From NCBI RefSeq assembly GCF_013520985.1, contig NZ_JACDTY010000001.1, positions 744,001 through 808,000 on the forward strand: a stretch of DNA of 64,000 bases. Direction: 5' to 3'. The DNA comes from Mesorhizobium neociceri (GTDB lineage Bacteria > Pseudomonadota > Alphaproteobacteria > Rhizobiales > Rhizobiaceae). Positions within the stretch are counted from its first letter, which is position 1; every line of letters begins with the position of its first letter. The translations under genes were made by a program, and so were the position numbers. Below the pieces are notes generated by a model. The model was not told where the DNA came from, searched no databases, and was given only the letters and a program-made list of their open reading frames with translations. Of the stretch, positions 51,985-60,997 are shown in pieces.

Positions 51985-54336
51985 ATGGGCATTGAAGGCA
52001 TCGGCGCTCGGGTCGTGCGCAAGGAAGACAAAAGGTTCATCACCGGCGCCGGCCGTTATGTCGACGATATGGTGGTTCCCGGCATGAAGCATGCCGCTTT
52101 CGTGCGCAGCCCGCACGCGCATGCGCAGATCAAGAAGATTGACGTCAAAAAGGCGCAGGCCATGCCTGGCGTCATTGGTGTGCTCACCGGCAAGGAACTC
52201 AAGGCCGATGGCATCGGCAACCTGATCTGCGGCTGGATGATCCATTCCAAGGACGGTTCGCCGATGAAGATGGGCGGCTGGTCGCCGCTCGCCGTCGACA
52301 AGGTGCGCTATGTCGGCGACGCCATCGCCATCGTCGTGGCCGAAACCAAGGGCCAGGCGCGCGACGCGGCGGAAGCCGTCGAGATCACCTACAAGGAATT
52401 GAAGGCGGTGGTCGATGCGACCAAGGCGCTGCAAAAAGGCGCGCCGCAGGTCCATGCCGAGGCCGACGACAATCTGATCTTCGACTGGGAGATCGGCGAC
52501 GCCAAGACGACCGATGCCGCGATCAAGGCGGCGGCCCACGTCACGCGCATGAAGATCGTCAACAACCGGCTGGTTCCCAACGCCATGGAGCCGCGCGCGG
52601 CGCTTGGCCATTACGACAAGGCCGAAGACCACTTTACCTGCTGGACGACCTCGCAGAACCCGCATGTCGCGCGGCTGGTGATGAGCGCCTTCTACAATGT
52701 CGCGCCGGAAAACAAGCTGCGCGTCATTGCGCCCGATGTCGGCGGCGGCTTCGGCTCGAAGATCTACATCTATCCCGAAGAGATCGTCTGCCTGTGGGCA
52801 TCGAAGAAGACCGGCGTGCCGGTCAAATGGGTCGCCGACCGCACCGAAAGCTTTCTCACCGACGCGCATGGCCGCGACCATGTCTCGACGGTCGAAATGG
52901 CGTTCGACAAGAACAACAAGATCACCGGCTTCAAGGTCGACACCATCGCCAATCTCGGCGCCTATATGTCGCTGTTCTCGTCCTGCGTGCCGACCTATCT
53001 CTATGCGACGCTGCTGTCGGGCCAGTACAATATTCCGACGATCCACGCCAATGTGCGCACCGTCTACACCAACACTGCACCGGTCGACGCCTATCGCGGG
53101 GCAGGGCGGCCGGAAGCGACCTATCTGCTCGAACGTACAATGGAGACTGCGGCGCGCGAACTCGGCGTGTCGCCGGCGGAGCTTCGGCGCACCAACTTCA
53201 TCACCAGCTTCCCGCATCAGACGCCGGTGATCATGAATTATGACGCCGGTGACTACGGCGCTTCGCTGGATGCAGCGACAAAGGCGTCCGACTATGCCGG
53301 CTTTGCCAAACGCAAGGCCGCCGCCGCCAAGCAAGGCAAGCTGCGCGGCATCGGCATGAGCTGCTATATCGAGGCCTGCGGTATCGCGCCGTCGGCGGCG
53401 GTCGGCTCGCTCGGCGCCGGCGTCGGCCTGTGGGAATCGGCCGAAGTGCGGGTCAATGCCGTCGGCACGATCGAAGTTCTGACCGGCTCGCACAGCCATG
53501 GCCAGGGCCATGAGACGACCTTCGCGCAATTGGTCACCCAGCGCTTCGGCGTGCCACTGGACTCGGTCTCGATCGTCCATGGCGACACCGACAAGGTGCA
53601 GATGGGCATGGGCACCTACGGCTCGCGCTCAGGCGCCGTCGGCATGTCGGCCATCGCCAAGGCACTCGACAAGGTCGAGGCCAAGGCCAAGAAGATCGCC
53701 GCCCATTTGCTCGAGGCCGATGAGGGCGACATCGTCATCGAGAATGGCGAGGTCAAGGTCGCCGGTACTGACAAGAGCCTGCCCTGGTTCCAGGTGGCGC
53801 TTGCCGCCTACACCGCGCACAATCTGCCGGCCGGCATGGAGCCCGGCTTGAAGGAAACCGCCTTCTACGACCCGGCGAACTTCACTTTCCCGGCAGGCTG
53901 CTACATCTGCGAGGTCGAGATCGATCCGGAAACCGGCACGACCGACATCGTCCAGTTCGTCGCGGCGGACGATTTCGGCAACATCATCAATCCGATGATC
54001 GTCGAGGGCCAGGTGCATGGGGGTATCGCCCAGGGCATTGGCCAGGCGCTGCTGGAAGGCGCCCACTACGACGCCAGCGGGCAACTGCTGACGGCGAGCT
54101 ACATGGACTACACCATGCCGCGCGCCGACGACCTGCCGTCGTTCAAGGTCTCGACCTCGAACACGCCGTGTCCGAGCAATCCGCTCGGCATCAAGGGCTG
54201 CGGCGAAGCCGGCGCCATCGGTTCGCCGCCCGCGGTCATCAACGCCATCACCGACGCTTTGGGGATTACCGACATCGCCATGCCGGCCTCGCCATCCACG
54301 GTCTGGGCGGCGATCCGCGCGACGAAGAAGCACTGA
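51985..54336 (+). CDS. coxL: Form II CO dehydrogenase-like large subunit (Mo)
   Basis: Molybdopterin-binding large subunit of 783 residues of the xanthine oxidase family. The active-site loop reads '[16 protein letters not shown]', the AYRGAGR signature of form II, not the AYxCSFR of proven (form I) CO dehydrogenases. Cofactor-binding stretches include '[16 protein letters not shown]', '[17 protein letters not shown]' and '[17 protein letters not shown]'. Form II enzymes oxidise CO poorly or act on other substrates, so CO oxidation should not be assumed. coxM follows 12 bases later. Confidence 0.92.
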   Translation: MGIEGIGARVVRKEDKRFITGAGRYVDDMVVPGMKHAAFVRSPHAHAQIKKIDVKKAQAMPGVIGVLTGKELKADGIGNLICGWMIHSKDGSPMKMGGWSPLAVDKVRYVGDAIAIVVAETKGQARDAAEAVEITYKELKAVVDATKALQKGAPQVHAEADDNLIFDWEIGDAKTTDAAIKAAAHVTRMKIVNNRLVPNAMEPRAALGHYDKAEDHFTCWTTSQNPHVARLVMSAFYNVAPENKLRVIAPDVGGGFGSKIYIYPEEIVCLWASKKTGVPVKWVADRTESFLTDAHGRDHVSTVEMAFDKNNKITGFKVDTIANLGAYMSLFSSCVPTYLYATLLSGQYNIPTIHANVRTVYTNTAPVDAYRGAGRPEATYLLERTMETAARELGVSPAELRRTNFITSFPHQTPVIMNYDAGDYGASLDAATKASDYAGFAKRKAAAAKQGKLRGIGMSCYIEACGIAPSAAVGSLGAGVGLWESAEVRVNAVGTIEVLTGSHSHGQGHETTFAQLVTQRFGVPLDSVSIVHGDTDKVQMGMGTYGSRSGAVGMSAIAKALDKVEAKAKKIAAHLLEADEGDIVIENGEVKVAGTDKSLPWFQVALAAYTAHNLPAGMEPGLKETAFYDPANFTFPAGCYICEVEIDPETGTTDIVQFVAADDFGNIINPMIVEGQVHGGIAQGIGQALLEGAHYDASGQLLTASYMDYTMPRADDLPSFKVSTSNTPCPSNPLGIKGCGEAGAIGSPPAVINAITDALGITDIAMPASPSTVWAAIRATKKH

Positions 54337-54348
54337 GGAGGAACGAAG

Positions 54349-55146
54349 ATGTATTCGGTCAATTACCACCGCGCCGCCTCGGTCGCTGACGCCGCCAAGC
54401 TGGTGAAAAGCGGCGACGCCAAGCTTTTGTCGGGCGGCATGACGCTGATCCCGGCGATGAAGACACGGCTTGCAGCCCCCTCCGACCTGGTCGACCTGTC
54501 GCGGATCAAGGAGCTGCAAGGCGTCAAGGTGTCGGGCAAAACCGTCACCATCGGCGCCGCGACCACGCATTACGACGTTGCCAATGACGAGAAGCTGAAG
54601 AAGGCCTGTCCGGCACTTGCGCATCTGGCGTCGCTGATCGGCGATCCGGCGGTGCGCCACAAGGGCACGATCGGCGGCTCGGTCGCCAACAACGATCCGG
54701 CCGCCGACTATCCGGCAGCACTGCTGGCGCTCGGCGCCACCATCATCACCAACAAGCGCGAGATTGCGGCGGCCAAATTCTTCACCGGCCTGTTCGAGAC
54801 GGCGCTGAAGGATGGCGAGATCATCATCGCCGTGAGTTTTACCGCGCCGGCCAAGGCGGCTTACGAAAAATTCCGCAATCCGGCCTCGCGGTATGCGATC
54901 GTCGGCGTGTTCGTGGCCAAGGGCAAGGACGGGGTCAGCGTTGCCGTCACCGGCGCCGGTGATGATGGTGTGTTCCGCTCGAAGGAGATCGAGGCCGCAC
55001 TGGCCAAGAACTTTGCCGCATCGGCGCTCGACGGCGTAAAAGTGCCGGCGAAGACCTTGATGACCGACCTCCACGCCTCGGCCGAATACCGCGCCAACCT
55101 GATCGCAGTGATGGCAAAACGCGCTGTGGCCGCGGCCAATGCCTGA
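54349..55146 (+). CDS. coxM: CO dehydrogenase-type medium subunit (FAD)
   Basis: FAD-binding subunit of 265 residues. '[19 protein letters not shown]' and '[20 protein letters not shown]' are the two FAD loops of the family. It accepts electrons from CoxS and passes them to the respiratory chain. A strong terminator follows 21 bases after the stop, closing the coxSLM operon. No maturation genes (coxDEFG) or form II accessory genes lie nearby. Confidence 0.92.
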   Translation: MYSVNYHRAASVADAAKLVKSGDAKLLSGGMTLIPAMKTRLAAPSDLVDLSRIKELQGVKVSGKTVTIGAATTHYDVANDEKLKKACPALAHLASLIGDPAVRHKGTIGGSVANNDPAADYPAALLALGATIITNKREIAAAKFFTGLFETALKDGEIIIAVSFTAPAKAAYEKFRNPASRYAIVGVFVAKGKDGVSVAVTGAGDDGVFRSKEIEAALAKNFAASALDGVKVPAKTLMTDLHASAEYRANLIAVMAKRAVAAANA

Positions 55147-55167
55147 CACTGTCAACTACTGACAAGG

Positions 55168-55192
55168 AAAGGGGCCCTTGCGGCCCCTTTTT
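55168..55192 (+). terminator. Terminator of coxSLM
   Basis: AAAGGGGCC and GGCCCCTTT flank a five-base loop and are followed by further Ts. The stem is nine base pairs, perfectly matched, a textbook factor-independent terminator on the plus strand. Confidence 0.85.
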
Positions 55193-55434
55193 CGTGGAAG
55201 GTGGCTGTACCTGCCCAGTTCTTCCCAGTGCGCCGCCGCGCGCGTATCCGTCGCTTCCGGTAATTCCCGTGCAAGAACAGACGCATACTTCCCAGGGACT
55301 GCCCCGGCGCCATTCTCGCACTTGCACAAAGCGATATTGCACTGCAATATGCTGGTGACCAGCGCGAGCTGGGTTCGGGGCGTTGCAAGCGGCCTGCGAC
55401 CCTTTTCGTAGATTTCAATGCGAAGGGAGCCGGG

Positions 55435-56457
55435 ATGACCGACATCTCCGCGACGCATGTCGTGCCGTCCAGATCCGTCACCGACAAAGCAGCCAGAGCA
55501 AGATTGGCCTATCTCGACGGCTGGCGCGGGCTGTCGATCGCTCTGGTGCTGATCGGGCATTTTTTCCCCGTTCCCGGGATCAATCTCGGCGTGCTCGGCG
55601 TCGAGTTTTTCTTCGTGCTCAGCGGCCGACTGATGGGCGAGATCCTGTTCATCGAACGTTTTCCATTGAAAAAGTTCTTCAAGCGCCGCTTCTCGCGCAT
55701 CTACCCGGCGCTGCTGGTGTTCGTCATCGCAGCCATGGTCGGTCTTTCCGGAACCTTCATCGCCTTCAAATGGAAGGCAGCGCTGACGGCGCTGACCTTC
55801 ACCTACAACTACGCCGGCATTCTCATTAATCGCGCCGGCGCGCTCGACCATATCTGGTCGCTGTGCGTGGAAGAGCATGCCTACATCATCCTGGCGCTGA
55901 TCAGCGTGGTGGTGACCGGGCGGGGCAATGTCGTGCGGCTGCTGGTGACGCTGTCGCTGCTCGCGATGGCCAACGGCGCCATTTCATACTGGGTGTACGG
56001 CATGGACTATGAGCACAGCTATTGGCGCACCGACGTGCATATCGCCTCGATCCTGCTGTCGGCTTCTATCTGCTTGCTCAAGCATGATGACCGGCTGCCG
56101 TCCCTGCTGAAAGGGCCCTATGTCAGCCTGGTGTCGGCGGCCGCGGCTATCCTCCTGTTCCTCGATCCGGTGCCTACGCCGATCCACTATCTCTTCGCGG
56201 TGCCGTTGCTGGCCCTTGCCGTCAATACGCTGGATACCAGCAGCTGGCATTTGAGCGGCCTGCTGTCGTCGAGGCCGATGGTGATGATCGGCCTGTGGTC
56301 GTACTCGCTCTATCTCTGGCAGCAGCCCTTCTACAAATTCGTCGCCGAGCAGGGCAGCGCGCCGATCCCGATGCTGGCGGCAGTCTTCGCCTGCGCATTG
56401 TGCAGCTACTATCTGGTCGAGAAGCCGGCGCGGGCCTGGCTGAACCGCAATTGGTGA
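55435..56457 (+). CDS. Acyltransferase family 3 (OafA/ExoZ-like) membrane protein
   Basis: Integral membrane O-acyltransferase of 340 residues with about ten helices. 'LAYLDGWRGLSIALVLIGHF' contains the family Asp-Gly-x-Arg-Gly and the essential His; 'GVEFFFVLSGRLMGEILF' and 'RRFSRIYPALLVF' follow. It transfers acetyl or another acyl group to a surface sugar or lipid. AGGGAG precedes the ATG. It stands alone, so the acceptor cannot be inferred. Confidence 0.9.
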   Translation: MTDISATHVVPSRSVTDKAARARLAYLDGWRGLSIALVLIGHFFPVPGINLGVLGVEFFFVLSGRLMGEILFIERFPLKKFFKRRFSRIYPALLVFVIAAMVGLSGTFIAFKWKAALTALTFTYNYAGILINRAGALDHIWSLCVEEHAYIILALISVVVTGRGNVVRLLVTLSLLAMANGAISYWVYGMDYEHSYWRTDVHIASILLSASICLLKHDDRLPSLLKGPYVSLVSAAAAILLFLDPVPTPIHYLFAVPLLALAVNTLDTSSWHLSGLLSSRPMVMIGLWSYSLYLWQQPFYKFVAEQGSAPIPMLAAVFACALCSYYLVEKPARAWLNRNW

Positions 56458-56706
56458 GTTCTGCGGCGCCGAGGCGGCATCAGGCCGACTTCTTCTGCGC
56501 CGCGAGATAGCGGCGCAGGCCGGCTTCGCCGCGCGGGGTGGCCAGCGATGGTTCCAAGCAAAGGCCGGGCGCAGCAGCGGCGCCAGGAGTTTGAGGATCG
56601 GCCTCTCGACCGTCACCTGCCAGACAAGATCTACGTGGGGTGCCGTGTAGCGCGCAAAATCGTTTGGCACCTCCGCGCAACTTCATTTGGCACCAAATAG
56701 GGAGCG

Positions 56707-57062
56707 TTAAATGTCCCGAATGCGATGAAAGTCATATGGCGCCGCTGTGTTGTAGTGGCACTTCGGACACTCATAAACAGGGCCACGATCTCCCCTGGCG
56801 AATTTATTGCCGACCGTAAGCATTATGGTCGGCGGGAATTCACATTTGCAGAGCTCGTAGCCGAGCCCTTTGGCCAATGTGCTTCCGCAATGGCAAAATG
56901 CTTCTCAGATTGTTCAATGGCGAGACCGACTGCATCAGCCTTGGGTCCCTTCGGCAACGCCTCCTTGGCGTCCTTGAGCAGGCCTAAGAGGGACCTCACC
57001 GTGTCGAAGCCCAGCTTCGCAGCCTGCGCGCCAGCAGTCAGTGCGCCCGAATCGAATTCCAT
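56707..57062 (-). pseudogene. Zinc-ribbon protein gene with a frameshift
   Basis: Starts 'MEFDSGALTAGAQAAKLGFD' with GGGAGAGG before the ATG, continues to 'AIAEAH', and should then read 'KGLGYELCKCEFPPTIMLTV' and 'GPVYECPKCHYNTAAPYDFH', which lie in another frame. The paired C-x-C and C-x-x-C would bind zinc. A single-base deletion near 56870-56880 explains the break, unless it is a sequencing error. Family unknown. It lies inside the IS21-bounded segment. Confidence 0.6.
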
Positions 57063-57300
57063 TCGCCTCTCCCTAGGTGTGAGAGGGCAGCAAACCACCG
57101 AAACAAACGTCTGTCGAGTTCACCCTAGAGCCAAATCGGGATGCCCTCACTTCGGATAATCGGCCTTAACCACGATCCTGGTATAGGCGCGTTCGACGGC
57201 AAAGACAGCTTCGTCCTTTGTCTCGACCCTCCCGTTCGACGAGCCCTCCCCATACGCTTGAAATATAAGCGGTTTTGGCGGTACAACACTCGCCGGGCCG

Positions 57301-57323
57301 AACTCTGACGCATGGTCAGAGTT
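57301..57323. promoter_or_regulatory. Perfect 9+9 palindrome upstream of a small gene
   Basis: AACTCTGAC-GCATG-GTCAGAGTT, 41 bases before the ATG at 57364. The exact dyad with a five-base centre suggests an operator or a small hairpin in the leader. Confidence 0.5.
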
Positions 57324-57363
57324 CCGGGCAACGGGATAGGTCCGGTTTGAGGGCAGAACGCGC

Positions 57364-57630
57364 ATGGAAAAGAAGGTCATTGTGATCATCGCGCTGGGAC
57401 TAGTGACGCTCGGCGCCTACCAGGCCGCCACGGGCGGCATCCGTCCAGGAGTAGACCTGGTCGAGGCCAAAGCGGCTTGCGCAGAGGCTGTAACGCGCGC
57501 CCGCGCCATCCGCGCCGGCTCACCGCTGCCATTGTCGGAAGGGCTGGGCACCTATGAGCTTATTCTGACCGACTGCCGCAACAACCAGTATCTCAGCCAG
57601 GCCGAGCTGGTCGACCTTCTGGGCTCCTGA
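57364..57630 (+). CDS. Small exported or membrane-anchored hypothetical protein
   Basis: Protein of 88 residues beginning 'MEKKVIVIIALGLVTLGAYQ', a signal peptide or membrane anchor, followed by a short soluble part with two cysteines ('AACAEAV', 'DCRNNQY') that could form a disulphide. I recognise no family. It is the only apparently intact gene within the IS21-bounded segment, and a perfect palindrome precedes it. Confidence 0.5.
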   Translation: MEKKVIVIIALGLVTLGAYQAATGGIRPGVDLVEAKAACAEAVTRARAIRAGSPLPLSEGLGTYELILTDCRNNQYLSQAELVDLLGS

Positions 57631-57868
57631 GGGACCTGGAACACATAGTTTAATGTGTTCGCCGCTGCCATTCGATCTTGCGCGGCCGGCGCCGCTGCCC
57701 GTTTCTGATGCCAAGTGAAGTTGCGCGGCCAGATTTCTGGCCTTCTGGCTATCCCGACCGCCGTCTACCGCTGAACGCCTTGTTTTCCGGGCTTCTGGCG
57801 GCTGATCCCGCCGATTATCACCTTTTCCCAGCCTTAGCCGGCAGATGCCATCCGATCTTGCGCGTTAC
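57631..57868. other. Non-coding right arm of the insertion with repeated end units
   Basis: No credible gene. It contains two near-identical 19-base direct repeats, TGCCAT(T/C)CGATCTTGCGCG, at 57666-57684 and 57846-57864, exactly 180 bases apart, plus the related unit at 57705-57728. These are the right-end repeats of the presumed IS21-type element. Confidence 0.55.
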
Positions 57869-58253
57869 ATGAGGGCGACAATTCCGCCCGCCATAGGCCG
57901 TCGAAATCGCCAAAGGTTTTGACCACGACCAGGCGGCCGGGCTCGAGTTCGGCGGCCTCGACGATGAAGCTCAACTCATAGGGCAGGGCGCCGCGCGCCC
58001 GAGCTTTGGCGCGCGAGCCGACGACGCCCTTGCCTCTCTTGTCGAGCGGCACGACCTCCTTGTAGACGTCGCCCCACCAAAGCGGCAGCAATTCGGCGTC
58101 GGAGAGCACATCCCACACCTGTTGCGGTGTCGCTTCAGGGATGTCCCAGCTCTCATCGAAGCGGAAGACGTTGCTTGGCATGGTGTTTCGCCCCAACTGG
58201 CGGAGAGCGATTACACTAGCCTTGGCTTCTTTATGGCGCCAGTGGCGCCCACG

Positions 58254-58763
58254 TCAGCCGGCGATCTGCCTGAGGTAGTAGCGCACCGCTTTCTTGCCGC
58301 CGTGGATCACGGCGTCGCCGACCTCGGTGAAGCCGAGCGCGGCGTGGAAGGCGTCCGAGGCCGGATTGGGCGGTTCGGCATTGACCTCGCAGGTGACGAT
58401 GCTGTGGCCCGCGTGGGCGACTTTCACGAACAGGTCCTCATAGAGCCGGCGGGCATGGCCGCGGCCGCGCGCTTCTGCGGCAACGACGACACGGTCGACA
58501 TAGACGAAGCTGGTGTAGCGCTCGCGGAACCAGAGGAAATTTGGGCTGTCGTAGCATGCATCCTGGTCGAAGGTCATGATAAAGGCTTCGAGCGCGCCGA
58601 TGCGACGTGCATAAAACGCTTCGCCGAGCAGGAAGGACAGCCGTTCCGGCTCAAGCCATGACAGCTCGGCGGCGTGCTCGTTGTTGAGCGCGAGGATGGC
58701 GGCTTCATCGGGTGCCGAGACGCGGCTGATCGGCGAGGGCGCAGTCATGGCTTTGCGCATCAT
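58254..58763 (-). CDS. GNAT-family N-acetyltransferase
   Basis: Acetyltransferase of 169 residues. The acetyl-CoA loop appears as 'VVVAAEARGRGHARRLYEDL' (the R/Q-x-x-G-x-G/A-type motif), followed by 'VTCEVNAEPPNPASDAFHAA' and 'LGFTEVGDAVI', typical GNAT C-terminal strands. The ATG at 58763 overlaps the cutC stop (ATGA), so the two genes are translationally coupled; an ATG at 58748 is an alternative. Substrate unknown. Confidence 0.87.
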   Translation of the reverse strand: MMRKAMTAPSPISRVSAPDEAAILALNNEHAAELSWLEPERLSFLLGEAFYARRIGALEAFIMTFDQDACYDSPNFLWFRERYTSFVYVDRVVVAAEARGRGHARRLYEDLFVKVAHAGHSIVTCEVNAEPPNPASDAFHAALGFTEVGDAVIHGGKKAVRYYLRQIAG

Positions 58764-59530
58764 GCTCTGGCAGCCGCGATCGTCGCTGCCACCAGCGCGC
58801 CGTCGGTGACCGTGGTGCGGTACTCGCGGTCGAGATCGGTGCCGCCCATGCCGACTTGTGGATTGCGGTAGGTCATGGTGCTCGGCACGTCCTTGAGCGC
58901 GGCGAAATGCATTTCCGTCAGCCCGGTGGCTGCCAGCACGCCGGCGATGTTTTCGGGATCGAGCGCGCCGCAGCCGAGGATGATGATGCGGTGGCCACCC
59001 TGGCGGACGAGATCCGCCAATAGGCCGGCGCCTTCCACCGCGGTATCCCTCTGGCCGCTGGTCAGCACGCGACCGACCTTGCAGCGGATCAGCGCTTCCA
59101 GCGCCTCGGCCGGGTCGCGCGTCATGTCGAAGGCGCGGTGGCAGGTGACGTTGAGCGGACCGGCCGCCTCGACCAGTGCGCCCATGTGGGTTTCGTCCAT
59201 GGTGCCGTCGGCATTGAGGCAGCCGACAACGACACCGGCGACGCCGAGATCGCGCAGCGCTGCGACATCGGCGAGCATAGAGCGGTATTCGGCCTCGCTG
59301 TAGAGGAAATCGCCGCCGCGCGGCCGCACGATGACGTGGAAGGGAATGGTCGCGCTCTCGAGTGCGGCGCGCACCGTGCCGAGGCTCGGCGTGATGCCGC
59401 CTTCGACGAGGCTGGCGCAGAGCTCGACCCGATCGGCGCCGGCGGCTTGCGCGGCCAGCAATCCGTCGATGCCTTCGACGCAGATTTCGATCAGGGGGCG
59501 AGCATTTCCGGCCAAAGGGCGATCCTTCAT
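58760..59530 (-). CDS. cutC: Copper homeostasis protein CutC
   Basis: TIM-barrel CutC protein of 256 residues. 'IEICVEGIDGLLAAQAAGAD', 'RVELCASLVEGGITPSLGTV', 'VIVRPRGGDFLYSE' and 'CHRAFDMTRDP' are all diagnostic. The cytoplasmic role in copper handling is debated and an enzymatic role is possible. It overlaps the downstream GNAT gene by four bases. Confidence 0.92.
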   Translation of the reverse strand: MKDRPLAGNARPLIEICVEGIDGLLAAQAAGADRVELCASLVEGGITPSLGTVRAALESATIPFHVIVRPRGGDFLYSEAEYRSMLADVAALRDLGVAGVVVGCLNADGTMDETHMGALVEAAGPLNVTCHRAFDMTRDPAEALEALIRCKVGRVLTSGQRDTAVEGAGLLADLVRQGGHRIIILGCGALDPENIAGVLAATGLTEMHFAALKDVPSTMTYRNPQVGMGGTDLDREYRTTVTDGALVAATIAAARA

Positions 59531-59637
59531 GGTTGCAGACGGCCAGCCCTAGCATCGGCTCGATTGCCGGGGAAGCGGGAACAGCCAATCGCTGCTTGGG
59601 CCAGCCGGCAACGCAGCTTAGATCCGTCGCGAGAGAT

Positions 59638-60072
59638 CTATTGTTTCTGCAGGATGGTGTTCTTGGCGCCCTGTTCGACCTGGTCGATGACCAGCAGCTT
59701 GACCGGACCGTCGCCGACATTGGTGGCCTGGTGCCACTGGCCGATCATCTCGACGATGAAGTCGCCAGTCTTGTATGTGTTGCTGTTGCCGGTCTCGACA
59801 TTCGTCACTTTGAGCGTCCCGGCCTCGACATAGGCATAGCGGGCAAACGGATGCTTGTGCACCGGCAAGGTGGCGCCGACGGCGATGTCGTAGGTCGAAA
59901 CCAGCACCTGGACATTTTTCTGCGGCAGCATGATCGGCTGGCCGGAAGCCGTCTGGGTACGATCGGCAAGCGGCGTCACGACCACCGGTGGGCTGGAACT
60001 GTCCAGTGCCGCAGCAGGGTTTGCAGATAGCGCGACCGCGAACAGCAGCGTCGATGCCAGAATCTTTCGCAT
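59638..60072 (-). CDS. Exported cupin-domain protein
   Basis: Protein of 144 residues with a signal peptide (about 1-23, ending PAAA) and one cupin barrel: 'LPVHKHPFARYAYVEAGTLK' supplies the metal His-x-His and Glu, and 'GQWHQATNVGDGPVKLLVID' the second motif. Likely a periplasmic metal-binding cupin of unknown substrate. GGAGG lies four bases before the ATG at 60072. Confidence 0.85.
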   Translation of the reverse strand: MRKILASTLLFAVALSANPAAALDSSSPPVVVTPLADRTQTASGQPIMLPQKNVQVLVSTYDIAVGATLPVHKHPFARYAYVEAGTLKVTNVETGNSNTYKTGDFIVEMIGQWHQATNVGDGPVKLLVIDQVEQGAKNTILQKQ

Positions 60073-60204
60073 GGGTCCTCCAGGTTTTGCCGCCACCGTC
60101 CCGCGGCAGGCATCCGCGCCAATGGGGCCAAGTTCAATTACCGAGGCATAACGTCATCCGCCCGTTCCATCGTCCATCATGATTGCGCGACAAGGGGCGT
60201 CAGG

Positions 60205-60471
60205 CTAGTGCCCCGGCGCGTCGTCGTCTTCCACATCCTGCTGGGCGGTCTGCTCATGCACGGCCTGCCAGGCGGCGATGACGGCGCCGAGCCTGTCGTT
60301 GCGATCGTGCGTGGCGACATGCGCCTGCTGGCGCAGCGCCAGCCTGACGGCGGCGCGGGCAAACCGGTTGGCGGGCATGTCGAAACGCTCCGGTCCATCG
60401 CCGCAGGCAACCTCGTCCAGCACATGCTGCTTCACGGCGACGATTTCGGGGTTGCCGTAACTTTCCGGCAA
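60205..60471 (-). CDS. Small hypothetical protein, start uncertain
   Basis: About 88 residues from a TTG at 60471 ('PESYGNPEIVAVKQHVLDEV') to an acidic tail. Helical and charged, of no recognised family. No ATG lies at the family-like N-terminus; the frame is open to just after the alkB-like fragment at 60528. It would have been the gene after alkB before the island separated them. A CTG near 60500 preceded by AGAGG is another possible start. Confidence 0.5.
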   Translation of the reverse strand: MPESYGNPEIVAVKQHVLDEVACGDGPERFDMPANRFARAAVRLALRQQAHVATHDRNDRLGAVIAAWQAVHEQTAQQDVEDDDAPGH

Positions 60472-60527
60472 GGCCTGGAAGTCGCGGTGCAGACGCCGCC
60501 TCTCACTCCGCCGGTGGGATTCGGCGG

Positions 60528-60650
60528 CTGACGCTTGCTAGATCGTCACCTTTTGAAGTCCCCGCCTTTCAGCGTGCGTAGCGTGATGGAATAGCGGTGC
60601 CCGGCGACCGGCGGAATGCTGTGCTCCCATTCGTGGCGCGCTGGTCCGTC
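60528..60650 (-). repeat. Left 123-base direct repeat: orphan 3' end of alkB
   Basis: Aligns without gaps with 63282-63404. Read on the minus strand it encodes 'GPARHEWEHSIPPVAGHRYS' and 'ITLRTLKGGDFKR' followed by a stop, the same C-terminus as the intact AlkB but with several substitutions. The similarity ends abruptly on both sides (CTGACGCTTGCT at one end, GCTGGTCCGTC at the other). It marks one edge of the small island. Confidence 0.8.
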
Positions 60651-60779
60651 TCAAGGCGAGGGCGGCAAACACCGCCCCTACGACCATGATGGAATGGCTG
60701 CCTGTCGGCATCGCACTCAATAGCTCCCCCTCAGGCCGATGAGCCTGCTGCGTCACGGTAGAGTGTGTACTAGGCACTT

Positions 60780-60985
60780 CCCGCCGTATCATTCTCTTGA
60801 CGACCGCGTGCCGGTCATCCCGCACCGCCCGACTACATGCGCTGGCTTGGGCCGCAGTCGGATCCTCGCGGCCTGATGGAGCCATTACCGTCCGATCTGA
60901 TGACGATGTGGGCCTACTGACAGCGAGGTCGGAGCAGGAGTAACACGCCGGGCATCGTCGGTGAGATCGGTATCAGCCCCTCTGA
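60780..60985 (+). pseudogene. Decayed SRAP (YedK-like) gene fragment
   Basis: The C-terminal part of an SOS-response-associated peptidase can be read in pieces: 'DDRVPVIP', then in another frame 'PPDYMRWLGPQSDPRGLMEP' and 'LPSDLMTMW', then beyond a stop 'NTPGIVGEIG'. The intact family covers abasic sites in DNA. Only about 60 residues remain and the frame is broken at least twice, so it is a relic. The surrounding 60651-60997 stretch has no other gene. Confidence 0.6.
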
Positions 60986-60997
60986 CCTGTTCGAGGT

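Larger units (their letters stand above)
56646..57869. mobile_element. 1.2-kb insertion bounded by IS21-family-like ends, without transposase
   Basis: The two ends are inverted relative to each other: TGTAGCGCGCAAAATCG from 56646 and, read inward from 57869, TGTAACGCGCAAGATCG, with similarity continuing through TGGCA for about 27 bases. Secondary repeats CGCGCAACTTCA(T/C)TTGGCA lie at about 56672-56694 on the left and 57705-57728 on the right, and a third unit at 57666-57686. Multiple ordered terminal repeats starting TGT are typical of IS21 elements. The istA/istB genes are absent; the interior holds a decayed zinc-ribbon gene and a small exported-protein gene. No target duplication is visible. 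Confidence 0.6.
56480..58181 (-). pseudogene. SRPBCC-family gene split by an inserted element
   Basis: The N-terminal part (58181 down to about 57870) reads '[20 protein letters not shown]' through '[18 protein letters not shown]', a START/SRPBCC (polyketide cyclase-like) domain. Its missing C-terminus is 1.2 kb further on in the same strand, around 56640-56480: 'HVDLVWQVTVERPILKLLAP', 'RPAFAWNHRW' and, in another frame, 'TPRGEAGLRRYLAAQKKSA' with a stop at 56480. So the gene is interrupted at 56646-57869 and carries an additional one-base deletion after 'NHRW'. It cannot make a full-length product. Confidence 0.75.

Noticed and set aside
57147..57389. Minus-strand frame of 80 codons upstream of the small exported gene
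   Set aside because: Overlaps the palindrome and the start of the plus-strand gene, no ribosome-binding site, only a short protein-like tail; not strong enough to call.
57678..57872. Short plus-strand frame of 64 codons at the right side of the insertion
   Set aside because: It consists of the IS21-like end repeats and has no protein features.
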